64,000 nt of DNA from Spelaeicoccus albus (GCF_013409065.1 NZ_JACBZP010000001.1:1178001-1242000); one strand, 5' to 3'; shown: positions 24,984 through 34,280, counted from the stretch's first letter. Notes: generated by a model not told the origin, from the letters alone. Numbers and translations are program-made.

Positions 24984-25048
24984 CGTGATGCGGAATGTTC
25001 CCGAGGATGCAGGTTAAACCTGCATCCTCGGGAACATTCCGCATCACG
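24984..25048. repeat. Perfect 32-bp inverted repeat with a one-base centre
   Basis: Arm 24984-25015 is the exact reverse complement of 25017-25048 around A25016. It begins CGTGATGCGGAATG and the inner part reads GATGCAGGTT-A-AACCTGCATC. It lies 25 bases past the stop of the M20 hydrolase gene, on that gene's transcript, and 61 bases upstream of the DHDPS-family start. As RNA it would form a very stable hairpin. There is no T-run after it on either strand, so it is not a standard intrinsic terminator. The arms are far longer than a usual regulator site. Confidence 0.85.
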
Positions 25049-25072
25049 GGGCTGGGCAGAGCGCTCAATCGC

Positions 25073-26365
25073 CTAGTCCACGGTGATATGCGGCGTCGAC
25101 AGTCCGTCCGGAAGCCCCTCGGACACGTCGCCGTGCGCCAAACGCGAGACCACTTCGGTCAACAAGTCGACGCCGGCGCTGATATCCGAGTCCTCGGTGA
25201 ACTCGCCCTCATTGTGTGAAATCCCTTCGACGCTCGGCACGAACAGCATCACGGTGGGCACGATGTCCTTCATGTTCGTCGAATCGTGGCCGGCGATGGT
25301 CATCATGGGCCGGTGTGAAAGGCCCAGACCTTCGGAAGCCGTCTGAGCGATCTTCACGCCGTCCGGATGGTAGGCGAGGAGGCCCCATCCATGCGCGGTC
25401 GCCTGCTCGATACGCACGTTTGCTAGCCGTTCGATCTCCGGAATCCGCTTCAGCAGCATCTCGTTCGCTTCGGCCAACACGCCCTCGTCGGACGAGCGAA
25501 GATCCAAATGCATCCGCACCTCGCGCGCCACCACGACCGGTGAGTTCGGCTCGATCACCATCTGCCCCACCGATGAGTGCAGTGCCGGGTCGGTGAACCG
25601 GTCGGCGATCTCCCTGGCCGCGACAGCCAAATACGACGCTCCCAGGATGGCGTCCTTCCGGTCGGCCATCACCGTCGAGCCGGTATGGGACTGCTCGCCG
25701 TGCACCACGAGATGGTATTTGCGCGCCGCCCATGTGGCCTCGACCAGGCCGATTGTCGTCTGCGTGTCTTCGAGTACTCGGCCCTGTTCGATATGGATCT
25801 CGGCATAGAAGGCCGCAGTCGGCCCGACTCCGCTCCCAAGACAGTCGATCGACTCCAACGCATCACGGACGGTCGTGCCGGCTAGATCCCTCGTGTTCAG
25901 GGCGGCATCGAGATCGAGCTTGCCGGTGTACACCGAACTGCCCATCATGCTCGGTTCGAACCGGCATCCTTCTTCGTTGAACCAGTTGACGACAGCCAGG
26001 TTATAAAGCGGCGCATGCCCGGCACTCCGCCATTTTTCCGCGAGCCTGCCCACGGCGTGTGCGGCCGCCAGTACGCCATAGGCACCGTCGTATTTGCCCC
26101 CGAACGGCTGGCTGTCCAAATGCGAACCGACAATCACGTACGGCGCACCCGGAACCAGCTCCAGCATGCCGAATTGGTTGCCGACACGGTCGAACTCCAC
26201 CGTGAAGCCGCGCCCGGTCAGCCAGTTCGTCAGCCACCGCCGCTGCTCGCCGTCCGCCGCCGTGCCGGCCTGCCGGTCGACGCCGCCGCCGGCCGTGGCG
26301 CCGAACCGGGACAGCGTGTGGAAGTCGTCAATCAGTGCCTGATCGACGTCAGCGTTCGAAGTCAT
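25073..26365 (-). CDS. M20-family N-carbamoyl-L-amino acid hydrolase / allantoate amidohydrolase-like
   Basis: This 430-residue enzyme has zinc-site motifs of the M20 family: GSHLDSQPFGGKYDGAYGVLA (His and bridging Asp, about residue 85-105), then NEEGCRFEPSM (about 135) and EIHIEQG (about 195). Late His motifs include IAGHDSTNMK and SHNEGEF near the end. Such enzymes hydrolyse N-carbamoyl amino acids or ureido compounds from hydantoin, pyrimidine or purine breakdown. ATG 26365 follows GAGGAGA; the open frame to 26707 has no ribosome site. It is last in the operon from 31076. Confidence 0.85.
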   Translation of the reverse strand: MTSNADVDQALIDDFHTLSRFGATAGGGVDRQAGTAADGEQRRWLTNWLTGRGFTVEFDRVGNQFGMLELVPGAPYVIVGSHLDSQPFGGKYDGAYGVLAAAHAVGRLAEKWRSAGHAPLYNLAVVNWFNEEGCRFEPSMMGSSVYTGKLDLDAALNTRDLAGTTVRDALESIDCLGSGVGPTAAFYAEIHIEQGRVLEDTQTTIGLVEATWAARKYHLVVHGEQSHTGSTVMADRKDAILGASYLAVAAREIADRFTDPALHSSVGQMVIEPNSPVVVAREVRMHLDLRSSDEGVLAEANEMLLKRIPEIERLANVRIEQATAHGWGLLAYHPDGVKIAQTASEGLGLSHRPMMTIAGHDSTNMKDIVPTVMLFVPSVEGISHNEGEFTEDSDISAGVDLLTEVVSRLAHGDVSEGLPDGLSTPHITVD

Positions 26366-26400
26366 GCGTCTCCTCGAATCGAAATCAGGGTCAATCGAAA

Positions 26401-28038
26401 TCAGGCGTCCAACGCGCCCGAGCTGTACGTGAATTCGCCGCCGACGGCGGTAGCGAGAATGCCGATCGAGGCGATGTCGCCGGCGTCCAGCGGCGACTCG
26501 GCAAGCACCACGAAATCGGCAAGTTTGCCCGGGGTCAGCGTGCCCTTCCGGTCGGCGCAGCCGGTCGTCTCGGCTGCGGCGACCGTATACGCGTTGAGCG
26601 CTTGGTACGGCGTCAGGCACTCGGCGGCCGACCCGAACACGGCGCCCGACTTCGTCTTCCGGTCGACGAAGGCCTGCATGCCGCGCAACGGCGACCCTTC
26701 GGCGCACGGGCGATCCGACGTGCCGGCCATCAGCACGCCGCCGTCGACGAACGAGCGCCCGCGGAACGTCATCGCCGCGCGTTCCGGGCCTATCGACTTG
26801 GCGACGCCGTCGCCGATGTTGTCGAAGAACGCGGCCTGCGGCGTGACTGCGATTTGCGCGTCCCGCAAGCGCGGCAGCAGTTCGGGATGGACGACCGCGG
26901 CGTGTTCGATGCGGCTGGGCATCACCGGAGGTCCGTAGAGTTTCTGTGACTCGGTGATCGTGTCAACCGCCAAGTCGACGGCTGCGTCGCCGAGGGCGTG
27001 CACCGCCACCGCCCAGCCCGACCGGTACGCGTTCCGGATCAGCGCGGCCATCTCGTCCGGATCGCCTTGGAAATAGCCGCGCTTGTCGGTGTGCGTGCAG
27101 TACACCTCGCGCATGGCCGCCGTTTCGCCCGACAGCGCGCCGTCCAGGAAGATCTTCACGGGCCCGAGGGACAAGTAGTCGTCGCCGAAACCGCTACGCA
27201 TGCCGAGATCGAGGCCGATGCCGAATCCGTCGTCCGCATGCGCCGGCACCTCGTGCAGCACATCCATGGCAGGCATCAGCTGGGCACGGGCGTGCAGCTG
27301 CCCGGCCGCGCGGGCTCGCTGGTACGCGGCCACCTCGACGGGGCTGTGGCCGATCCAGCCGCCGGCTATGCCGGCCTCGGTGAAACTCGTGATCCCTTCG
27401 GCAGCGTATTGCCGGGTGCCCCGGTCGAGCGCGGCCCCGATCTCCTCCTGGCTGTACGGGCGCAGCAGATCCTGGATCAAGCTTTGCGCGGTTTCCTCGA
27501 CCAGGCCCGTCGGGTTGCCGTCGTCATCGCGCCGGATCACGCCGCCCGTGGGGGTCTCGAAGCCCGGCTCGAACACGCCGGCCCGGCGCAGCGCCTCGGT
27601 GTTGGCCAGCGCTGAATGGCCCGACGTCTGCCGGATGAACAGCGGCCGTCCGGCGCCGATCCGGTCGAGTTCGGCGATATCGGGATAGCGGCCGCCGTAC
27701 TCGTGATGATTGAACCCGGTGCCGAGGATCCACTCGTCGTCACCGACCGACCGGGCGCCGTCCTCCAGCCGTGCGTACGCGTCCGGCAACGTGTGCAGAT
27801 CGCCCAAGTCGATCTCGGCAAGGGTCAGCCCGAACCACGTCGTGTGGCAGTGCGCGTCATTGAACCCCGGCACGATCGTCGACCCGCGAGCATCCAAGCG
27901 TTGGCGGGCGTCCAGGCCGGCGATCTCGTCGTCCAGCCCCACAATCCGCCCGCCCAGCACGCCCAGCGACGTCGCGCTCGGCCGCGCCGGGTCCATCGTG
28001 ACAACCCGCGCGTTCTCGACAATCAAATCCAGTAGCAT
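26401..28038 (-). CDS. YtcJ-like amidohydrolase (Amidohydro_3)
   Basis: This 545-residue protein starts with the amidohydrolase beta-domain (LLDLIVENARVVTMDP) and the metal motif VPGFNDAHCHTTWFG (about residues 55-70). Later His residues occur in AVHALGDAAVD (about 345) and IEHAAVVHPEL (about 375), and near the end TSDRPCAEGSP supplies the last metal-binding Asp. Known YtcJ-like enzymes hydrolyse amides, formamides or hydantoin-type rings; the substrate is not defined here. GAGGAA precedes ATG 28038. It sits between the TPP enzyme and the M20 hydrolase in one operon. Confidence 0.85.
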   Translation of the reverse strand: MLLDLIVENARVVTMDPARPSATSLGVLGGRIVGLDDEIAGLDARQRLDARGSTIVPGFNDAHCHTTWFGLTLAEIDLGDLHTLPDAYARLEDGARSVGDDEWILGTGFNHHEYGGRYPDIAELDRIGAGRPLFIRQTSGHSALANTEALRRAGVFEPGFETPTGGVIRRDDDGNPTGLVEETAQSLIQDLLRPYSQEEIGAALDRGTRQYAAEGITSFTEAGIAGGWIGHSPVEVAAYQRARAAGQLHARAQLMPAMDVLHEVPAHADDGFGIGLDLGMRSGFGDDYLSLGPVKIFLDGALSGETAAMREVYCTHTDKRGYFQGDPDEMAALIRNAYRSGWAVAVHALGDAAVDLAVDTITESQKLYGPPVMPSRIEHAAVVHPELLPRLRDAQIAVTPQAAFFDNIGDGVAKSIGPERAAMTFRGRSFVDGGVLMAGTSDRPCAEGSPLRGMQAFVDRKTKSGAVFGSAAECLTPYQALNAYTVAAAETTGCADRKGTLTPGKLADFVVLAESPLDAGDIASIGILATAVGGEFTYSSGALDA

Positions 28039-28071
28039 GATTCCTCGTTTCTTTTCGCCGCTCGTCGACTC

Positions 28072-29757
28072 TTACGGCCGCCGGATGGCCGGGTCGGTGA
28101 AGAGATGCAGGACGGCGGGCCGGCCGCCGTCCGGATCGGTGGCCGCCTTGAGCGCGGCCTCGAAAGCGTCGGCGAACTGGGCAGTCGTTTCCACACGGGC
28201 GCCGAAGGCGCCGTACGACTCGGCAAGGGCAGCGAAGTCGGGATTCGTCAGGCCGGTGCCGCTGGGCCTGCCGGCGTATTCGCGCTCCTGATGCATGCGG
28301 ATAGTGCCGAAACACTCGTTGTCGACGACCAGGAAGATGGCGTTCGCGCCGTACCGGACCGCCGTCGAGAGCTCTTGTCCGTTCATCATGAAGCAGCCGT
28401 CGCCGGCCACCGACAGCACTTGCCGATCGGGGCACGCCAGCCCGGCGGCCACGGCCGCCGGCACCCCGAACCCCATGGCACCGTTGCGCGGACCCAGCGA
28501 CGACGGGAACCGGTGCGTCGGCAAGAATCGTTGCGCCCAGACCGCGTGATTGCCGGCGCCGAACGTCACGATGTAGTCGGCCGGCAACGTCTCGCGCACG
28601 ATGGACATCGCCACTTCGAGGTCGACGAAGTCGTCGGCGCCGGTGAGCTCGCGCCGCGGGGTGGTGAACTGCAGGAACTCGGCGCGCGCGCTTTCGATCC
28701 AGGACGTATCGCGTACTGCGCGCACCGGCGTGGTCGCGGGGGCCGGCTTGCCGCCTGCCAACGATTCGGCGAACGCGTTGACGGTGGACGTGATCTGCAG
28801 GTCGAGATTGCCGAAGTGACCGACGAGATCCGGATCGGGGCCGATGACTGCTACGCGGGCGTCCGCGCCGAGCGTGTACGAGTCGCTCGGCACATCCGAG
28901 CGCACGCAGCCCACATAGATCTGCAAATCCGCATTGTCGAGGACGGCGGCGACGGCGTCGCTGCGGCCGTAGCCCAAAGCGCCCAAATAATTCGGGCAAT
29001 CGTGGTCGATCATGTCATAGGCGCGGAACACCGCGGCAATGCCGATGCCGCGCGACTGCGCCCAGTCGGCCACGGCTGTGGAGGCATCCCGCGTCCACTC
29101 CTCGCCGCCGACGACCAGGAGCGGCCGCTCGGCCGCATCGATGAGGTTGTCGAGCTCGGTCAGGTCGACGGGCTCCGGGGCGGGCCGCGCCCGGGACAGC
29201 GGCGAAGCCACGTCGCAGGACGTCGCTTGGGTCAGCACGTCTTCCGGCAAGCCGACGACGACGGGGCCGGGGCGGCCCGATACGGCAGTGTGCATGGCGC
29301 CCGAGATGACGCGGGCGGCCGAGTCGGCGTCGTCCAGCGTCACGACTTTTTTGGCGGTGGAGCCGAACCAGCCGCTGAGGTCGAACTCCTGGAATGCCTC
29401 GCGGCCGCGCACCGCCGTCGGAATGAGCCCGACCAGGACCACCAGCGGGGTCGCGTCCTGCCACGCGGTGTGCACCGAGATGAACGCGTTGGCCGCCCCG
29501 GGCCCCCGGGTGACGGCGACGACGCCGGCCCGTCCGGTCAGCCTGCCTTCGGCGACGGCCATGTACCCGGCGCCGCCTTCCTGGCGGCAGACCACCGTGG
29601 AGATGGATGAGTCGTAGAGTCCGTCGAGCACGTCGAGATAGCTCTCGCCCGGCACGCAGTAGATGCGTTCGACGCCCTCGGCCTCGAGCTGGCGAACGAC
29701 GAGGTGGCCCGCGCTGCGTTCATCGGCCGGAATCGTTCGTTGTGTTGCTGCGCTCAT
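28072..29757 (-). CDS. Thiamine pyrophosphate-dependent enzyme, acetolactate synthase-like
   Basis: This 561-residue enzyme has the three-domain POX/AHAS fold. The N-terminal PYR domain carries VCRQEGGAGYMAVAEGRLTG with the Glu that activates TPP (about residue 50). The middle domain is near 195-330. The C-terminal PP domain has VLSVAGDGCFMMNGQELSTA, the GDG-x-x-x-N TPP motif (about 440-465). The reaction could be decarboxylation or carboligation of a 2-keto acid; the amidohydrolase neighbours do not define it. ATG 29757 shares one base with the transporter stop (TGATG). The longer frame to 29859 is rejected. Confidence 0.85.
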   Translation of the reverse strand: MSAATQRTIPADERSAGHLVVRQLEAEGVERIYCVPGESYLDVLDGLYDSSISTVVCRQEGGAGYMAVAEGRLTGRAGVVAVTRGPGAANAFISVHTAWQDATPLVVLVGLIPTAVRGREAFQEFDLSGWFGSTAKKVVTLDDADSAARVISGAMHTAVSGRPGPVVVGLPEDVLTQATSCDVASPLSRARPAPEPVDLTELDNLIDAAERPLLVVGGEEWTRDASTAVADWAQSRGIGIAAVFRAYDMIDHDCPNYLGALGYGRSDAVAAVLDNADLQIYVGCVRSDVPSDSYTLGADARVAVIGPDPDLVGHFGNLDLQITSTVNAFAESLAGGKPAPATTPVRAVRDTSWIESARAEFLQFTTPRRELTGADDFVDLEVAMSIVRETLPADYIVTFGAGNHAVWAQRFLPTHRFPSSLGPRNGAMGFGVPAAVAAGLACPDRQVLSVAGDGCFMMNGQELSTAVRYGANAIFLVVDNECFGTIRMHQEREYAGRPSGTGLTNPDFAALAESYGAFGARVETTAQFADAFEAALKAATDPDGGRPAVLHLFTDPAIRRP

Positions 29758-31076
29758 CAGTGTTTGAGCCCCTTCTCGTTGATACTCATCCTCGGTGCCA
29801 ACATACCGCCGGTCGCCGTGATCAGCGAGATGATGACAAGCATCAATGCCGCCGGCCAATAGGACTGCCCGGCGGCGGCCACGACTGCCGTGGCGATGAG
29901 GGGCACGAAGCCGCTGACGACGCCGGCCATGTTCGACGAGATTGCCACGCCGGTGTAGCGCAGACGGGCCGGGAAAAGACCGGTGAGAATGGTGCCGGAC
30001 GCCGCGTACGGGAACGATAGCGCCGCAACCGCCACCGTCATGCCGACCACGACGAGAACCGGGTTCTTCGTCTCCACCAGGAGGAACGCCGGATATGCCA
30101 CGGCCGCCGAGACGACGCCGCCCCAGATGGCGACCCGGCTGGCTCCGAAACGTTCACCCAGCCGTCCGCCGTAAAGCAGTACCGGGATCTCGAGCGCCGC
30201 GGCGATGAGGGTGCCGAACAACATGAGCTGGGATGACAGGCCGAGGGTCTGCGTGCCGTAGCTGATGACGAACGTGGTGACCAGGTAGAAGCCGCCGATG
30301 CCCAGCAGTGCCACGGCGATTCCGAGGACCAGCTGGATCGGCGTCTTGATCAGCACCTGCTTGATGGGTGCGCTTTCCTTCTCACCGGCTTCGAGGAGTT
30401 CGTTGAACACCGGCGATTCGCTCAAGGAGCGGCGAATCAGCACCGAGATCAGCAGGAACGGGATCGACAGGAGGAACGGAATGCGCCAGCCCCACGCATC
30501 GAAACTGGCCTGCGAGCTCAAGAAGACGACGAGGAAGAACCCGCCGGACGACAACAGCGTGCCGATGGGGGAGCCGAGCTGCGGCATGGCGGCGAACCGG
30601 GCGCGCTGCTTGATCGGCGCGTGTTCAACGGCGATCGTGACGGCGCCGCTCCATTCGCCGCCGACTGCGAGGCCTTGAAGGATGCGAAGCGCGATGAGGA
30701 AGATCGGCGCGGCCATGCCGATCGACATGTAGTTGGGCAGCAGCCCGATCAGGGCGGTCACGGCGCCGATGCCGATGATCGTCACCATGAGGCAAAGGCG
30801 GCGGCCGTATTTGTCGCCGAGGTGGCCGAAGATGAGGCCGCCGATCGGCCGGGCCACGAATCCGACCGCGAGGGTGCCGAACGCTTCCATCGTGGAGACG
30901 ACGGGGTCGCCACTGACGAAGTACTGCACGTTGAAGACGAGCGCGGACGCCGTGGTGAACAAGAAGAAGTCGTACCACTCGAGGGCCGTGCCGACGAGCG
31001 CGGCGACGGCGACCTTTTTGACAGTCTGCGGGTCGACGGCCTTGGTGGCTTCGGCCTCGCTGACGTGTTCAGACAT
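29757..31076 (-). CDS. MHS-type MFS transporter
   Basis: This 439-residue protein has twelve hydrophobic segments and the metabolite:H+ symporter features LVGTALEWYDFFLFTTAS (about residues 25-42) and RPIGGLIFGHLGDKYGRRL (about 78-96), followed by LQGLAVGGEWSGAV. Members import organic acids, betaines or similar. GGAGAA precedes ATG 31076. It is the first gene of the four-gene operon ending at 25073 and so probably imports its substrate. The PucR-like regulator is divergent. Confidence 0.85.
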   Translation of the reverse strand: MSEHVSEAEATKAVDPQTVKKVAVAALVGTALEWYDFFLFTTASALVFNVQYFVSGDPVVSTMEAFGTLAVGFVARPIGGLIFGHLGDKYGRRLCLMVTIIGIGAVTALIGLLPNYMSIGMAAPIFLIALRILQGLAVGGEWSGAVTIAVEHAPIKQRARFAAMPQLGSPIGTLLSSGGFFLVVFLSSQASFDAWGWRIPFLLSIPFLLISVLIRRSLSESPVFNELLEAGEKESAPIKQVLIKTPIQLVLGIAVALLGIGGFYLVTTFVISYGTQTLGLSSQLMLFGTLIAAALEIPVLLYGGRLGERFGASRVAIWGGVVSAAVAYPAFLLVETKNPVLVVVGMTVAVAALSFPYAASGTILTGLFPARLRYTGVAISSNMAGVVSGFVPLIATAVVAAAGQSYWPAALMLVIISLITATGGMLAPRMSINEKGLKH

Positions 31077-31192
31077 GTGTTCTCCGAATTGACTGGCGCG
31101 GTGAGGCGAGATGATTGGTGTGATCCATTCCATCCAATCAGTGCAACTCGCTCAATACGATGACAACCGTCAACGGAAATGACCACGTGTAC

Positions 31193-31206
31193 TGTGCAGT
31201 TGCACA
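31193..31206. promoter_or_regulatory. Palindrome between the transporter operon and the PucR-like gene
   Basis: TGTGCA-GT-TGCACA is a perfect 6-bp inverted repeat 8 bases before ATG 31215. The inner half AGTTGCAC (31198-31205) recurs in inverted form as GTGCAACT at 31141-31148. Together they could be two half-sites of an operator for the regulator encoded next to them. Inference only. Confidence 0.45.
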
Positions 31207-31214
31207 ATAGAGAA

Positions 31215-32381
31215 ATGGATAATCGTGAAGAGTTGAGGGCGCGGACCCGACCCCGGTGGAGCGAACTCGTCCGCCTGCTGCGCGGCGACGTCGACGGGAT
31301 GCTCGAGACATTCGTGGCGGCACTGGCTCGGAACAAGCCGTATGCGTCGGGGCTCGTCCCCGAGGCCGATATCCGCAGATCCGGGATCGAATCGTTCAGC
31401 ATGCTGCTCGAGGCGCTGCTGGCCGACGACATCGGCGCGGTGTTCGCGGACGTGCCGGGCGAACTCGGACGGCGCCGCGCTCGCCAAGGCGTACCGGCCG
31501 AGAACCTGGTGAGCGCCGTCCGCGAGGATTTCCACGTCATCTGGTCGACAATTCTGCAGCGCGCCGGCACCGACGACATGGCCACTCTGGCCTTGCACGT
31601 CGATCAGCTGTGGCGGGTGGTCGACGAGTACGCCCGGCAGGTGCAGTACAGCTATCTCACCGAACGCGCAGTGATGGCCCGCGAAGAACGCAGCCTGCAA
31701 GAGCGGTACGTGGCGACATTGTTCGGGCAGGAAGGGCGGCTGCCCGAACAACTCCGGCAGATTGGGCTGTCGTTGCGCGTCGACGTCGACGGCCGGTTCC
31801 GCGTGTATGCGGCGGATGGGCCGGACGCGGACGAGCTACGCCGGATCGTGCGGGAGTCCGCGGACGCCGGGCGGGCCTGCTATGTGCACGACGAAGGCAT
31901 GACCGCGATTGCTTTTTGGCAGGTCGGCTCGAAGACGGCGCCGCCGTCGGGGCTGGAGGCCGTCACGTGCGTCGAGATCAACGACGTGGACGGACTCGCC
32001 GCCGTCCCGGTCGCCGCCACCACCGCGTCCGGCTTGGTGTCGATCCTTCGCCCGGAGGACGACGGGCCGCAAAGCCTCCGGGCGCTGTGGCCGCGGGCCG
32101 CAGCGCATCGCCTGGACGCCGTCGCAATCGACCATTTGCGAGCCGAGACCGTCGGAAAGCTTGCAACGTGCACCCCGCATGAGCGCTCGCGGGTTGTCGA
32201 GACCGTGCAGGCTTACTTGCAGACCGGCACGGTCGCGGCGGCGGCTGCGCGGGCCTACTGTCACCGGAACACGGTGCTGGCGAGGTTGCACCGGTTTGCC
32301 GAGCTCACGGGGATCGACGTGACGGTGCCGACCGAGGCGGCGCTCGCCGTCGTCCTGCTCAGTGACGGCTCGCCGTCTTGA
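31215..32381 (+). CDS. PucR/CdaR-like transcriptional regulator
   Basis: This 388-residue protein has a long helical sensor part and no N-terminal DNA-binding domain. The C-terminal helix-turn-helix reads VVETVQAYLQTGTVAAAAARAYCHRNTVLARLHRFAELTGID (about 330-370), the PucR/CdaR C-terminal HTH pattern with H-R-N-T-V. PucR-like proteins sense purine-ring or glycerate-type ligands in known cases. It is divergent from the amidohydrolase operon and probably controls it. ATG 31215 is preferred by position; an in-frame ATG at 31179 is the alternative. Confidence 0.8.
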   Translation: MDNREELRARTRPRWSELVRLLRGDVDGMLETFVAALARNKPYASGLVPEADIRRSGIESFSMLLEALLADDIGAVFADVPGELGRRRARQGVPAENLVSAVREDFHVIWSTILQRAGTDDMATLALHVDQLWRVVDEYARQVQYSYLTERAVMAREERSLQERYVATLFGQEGRLPEQLRQIGLSLRVDVDGRFRVYAADGPDADELRRIVRESADAGRACYVHDEGMTAIAFWQVGSKTAPPSGLEAVTCVEINDVDGLAAVPVAATTASGLVSILRPEDDGPQSLRALWPRAAAHRLDAVAIDHLRAETVGKLATCTPHERSRVVETVQAYLQTGTVAAAAARAYCHRNTVLARLHRFAELTGIDVTVPTEAALAVVLLSDGSPS

Positions 32382-32485
32382 ACTCGCGGCCGATTAGGCG
32401 TGTACTGCGAAGAGAATGACCAGACTTCGGGCAATGGAGCCCAGTGAAGAAAAATCAACAAAGCACAGCAGAAAGAGGTACCTCG

Positions 32486-33736
32486 ATGACACACGACGGT
32501 TCGGGATTCTTCGACCGGATCTCGGCGCGGACGGCCGAGAACTACCCGTCCGATATTCACAAGCTTTTCGCATCCGCGGGCATCCCCGGCATTATTTCGT
32601 TCGCCGGCGGGGCGCCGCACCTGGGCGAGCTGCCGTTCGACGAACTCGCCGAATGGGCCGGCGACATCCTGACCGGGCAAGGCGGCTTGGCCTTGCAGTA
32701 CAGTGCCGCGCAAGGACTTCCGGTGCTGCGCGAGAGCATCGTGTCGGTGATGCGGATGGAAGGCATCGAAGCCGAACCGGACGATGTCGTCGTCACCGCC
32801 GGTTCGCAGCTCGGCCTCGACCTGGTGACCAAGACGCTCGTCGACCCGGGCGACGTGATCATTGCCGAAGCGCCGTCCTACGCCGGGGGCCTCGGCGTTC
32901 TTGCCAGTTATCAGGCGGACATCCGGACTGCCAACTGCGACGCCGACGGCGTCATCCCGGCCGAGGTCGACGAACTCATCACGGCGGCCGAGGGCGAGGG
33001 CAAGCCGGTCAAATTCGTGTACACGATTCCGAGCTTCCAAAATCCATCAAATACGACATTGACCGAAGAACGCCGCGCCGAGCTGGTGGAGATCTGTCGG
33101 CGCCACGACGTCTTGATCGTCGAGGACAACCCGTACGGGCTGCTGTCCTTCGACGGCGTGGCGAACCGCGCCATGAAGGCCGATAACCCGGACGGCGTGC
33201 TGTACCTCGGATCGTTTTCCAAGATCTTCGGCCCGGGCTTGCGAGTTGGGTGGATGGTGGCGCCGCGCGAATTGCAGGATGTGCTGGTGGTCGGCAATGA
33301 GATCACGATGCTCAATGCGCCGACGTTCAACCAGTTGCTCATCGCCCGGTACCTGTCCGACTTCGACTGGCAGGGCAAGCTGGGGCAGATGCGCGAGCTC
33401 TACCGGCACAAGTCGCGGTGCATGCTCGAGTCGCTGGAGCGCCATATGCCGCCCGGCACCACCTGGAACGAGCCGGACGGCGGGTTCTACATTTGGGTGA
33501 CGGTGCCCGAGGGCGTCAACACGGATCAGTTGGCCTACGACTGCGTACCGCGCGGAGTCACCTTCGTCCCGGGGACGGCGTTCTACCGCGCCGGCGGGGA
33601 CCGGCAAATGCGTTTGTCGTACTGCCTGGCCACGCCCGATCAGATCGAGACCGGGATCGCCGCCATCGGAACCGTGCTCACCGAACACCTGGCCGGCGAG
33701 GGGGCGTCGCAGACCGAAACGGCCGCTGCGCGCTAA
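32486..33736 (+). CDS. PLP-dependent aminotransferase, 2-aminoadipate transaminase-like (fold type I)
   Basis: This 416-residue enzyme of the MocR-aminotransferase/LysN group lacks a GntR domain. Motifs are YSAAQGLPVLRESIV (about 70), IPSFQNPSN (about 190), EDNPYGLLSFDG (about 213-225) and LGSFSKIFGPGLRVGWM, in which the Lys (about 245) would bind PLP. R-x-S-Y-C near the C-terminus binds the substrate carboxylate. GAGG about eight bases upstream supports ATG 32486; GTG 32444 is in frame but lacks context. It is followed by a hairpin at 33750. Confidence 0.9.
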   Translation: MTHDGSGFFDRISARTAENYPSDIHKLFASAGIPGIISFAGGAPHLGELPFDELAEWAGDILTGQGGLALQYSAAQGLPVLRESIVSVMRMEGIEAEPDDVVVTAGSQLGLDLVTKTLVDPGDVIIAEAPSYAGGLGVLASYQADIRTANCDADGVIPAEVDELITAAEGEGKPVKFVYTIPSFQNPSNTTLTEERRAELVEICRRHDVLIVEDNPYGLLSFDGVANRAMKADNPDGVLYLGSFSKIFGPGLRVGWMVAPRELQDVLVVGNEITMLNAPTFNQLLIARYLSDFDWQGKLGQMRELYRHKSRCMLESLERHMPPGTTWNEPDGGFYIWVTVPEGVNTDQLAYDCVPRGVTFVPGTAFYRAGGDRQMRLSYCLATPDQIETGIAAIGTVLTEHLAGEGASQTETAAAR

Positions 33737-33749
33737 AGCCGGGCGCTCA

Positions 33750-33774
33750 CGCGAGTGTCGAACGTCCACTCGCG
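33750..33774 (+). terminator. Hairpin after the aminotransferase gene
   Basis: CGCGAGTG (33750-33757) pairs perfectly with CACTCGCG (33767-33774) around a 9-base loop. It begins 13 bases past the stop and is followed by GGGGTTT, so the U-tract is poor. Intrinsic termination is possible but likely weak. Confidence 0.5.
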
Positions 33775-33791
33775 GGGTTTACCCTCGAACA

Positions 33792-34166
33792 ATGAGTGAC
33801 CTGACAATCGACAGGCTCCTTGAGGTTGAACGTCGCGGATGGGACTCTCTGTGCGCCTCCGAAGGCGGAACCTTCTACGGCGAGCTGATGACGCCGGATG
33901 CCGTCATGATCCTCGTCAACGGAGCAGTGCTCGACCGGCCGACAATCGCGCAGACGCTGAACGAATCGCCGAATTGGTCCTCCTACACGCTCACGGATGC
34001 CCGACTAGTACCAACGAGCGCGACCTCAGCCGCGCTCGTGTACCAGGCAACTGCCGTGCGCGAGGGACAGGAGGAGCCGTTCGTCGCCCTCATGACGAGC
34101 CATTACTGCCTGGTTGACGGCAATATCACGATGACGCTGTACCAGCAGACGACAATCACGCACTAG
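33792..34166 (+). CDS. NTF2-like (DUF4440/SnoaL-type) protein
   Basis: This 124-residue protein has the cone-shaped NTF2-like order of secondary structure: two helices with ERRGWDSLCASEGGTFYGELMTPDAVMI, then strands including SWSSYTLTDARLVPTS and EEPFVALMTSHYCLVDGNITMTLYQQT. It has no catalytic motif. Function cannot be assigned; such proteins bind small molecules or act as isomerases. It stands alone between two inverted repeats. Confidence 0.65.
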   Translation: MSDLTIDRLLEVERRGWDSLCASEGGTFYGELMTPDAVMILVNGAVLDRPTIAQTLNESPNWSSYTLTDARLVPTSATSAALVYQATAVREGQEEPFVALMTSHYCLVDGNITMTLYQQTTITH

Positions 34167-34229
34167 CGATCGCTCGGCCGAACCGACCCCGATGAGTTTC
34201 TCCGGCGCCGTTCGTCCCAGCTAGTGCGT
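34158..34229. repeat. Ten-base inverted repeat around a 52-base loop
   Basis: ACGCACTAGC (34158-34167) and GCTAGTGCGT (34220-34229) are exact reverse complements. The left arm contains the stop codon of the NTF2-like gene. The pair could act as a long-loop end signal or be a pair of regulator half-sites. I see no further gene in the 114-base gap. Confidence 0.4.
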
Positions 34230-34280
34230 CAGTTGATACGTGACGGCGCGAATCGGAAGCGCGATGAAAGGGCTACTGTC

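Noticed and set aside
28105..29610. 501-residue plus-strand open frame inside the TPP enzyme
   Set aside because: It is antisense to a gene with clear TPP motifs; the composition is shadow-like.
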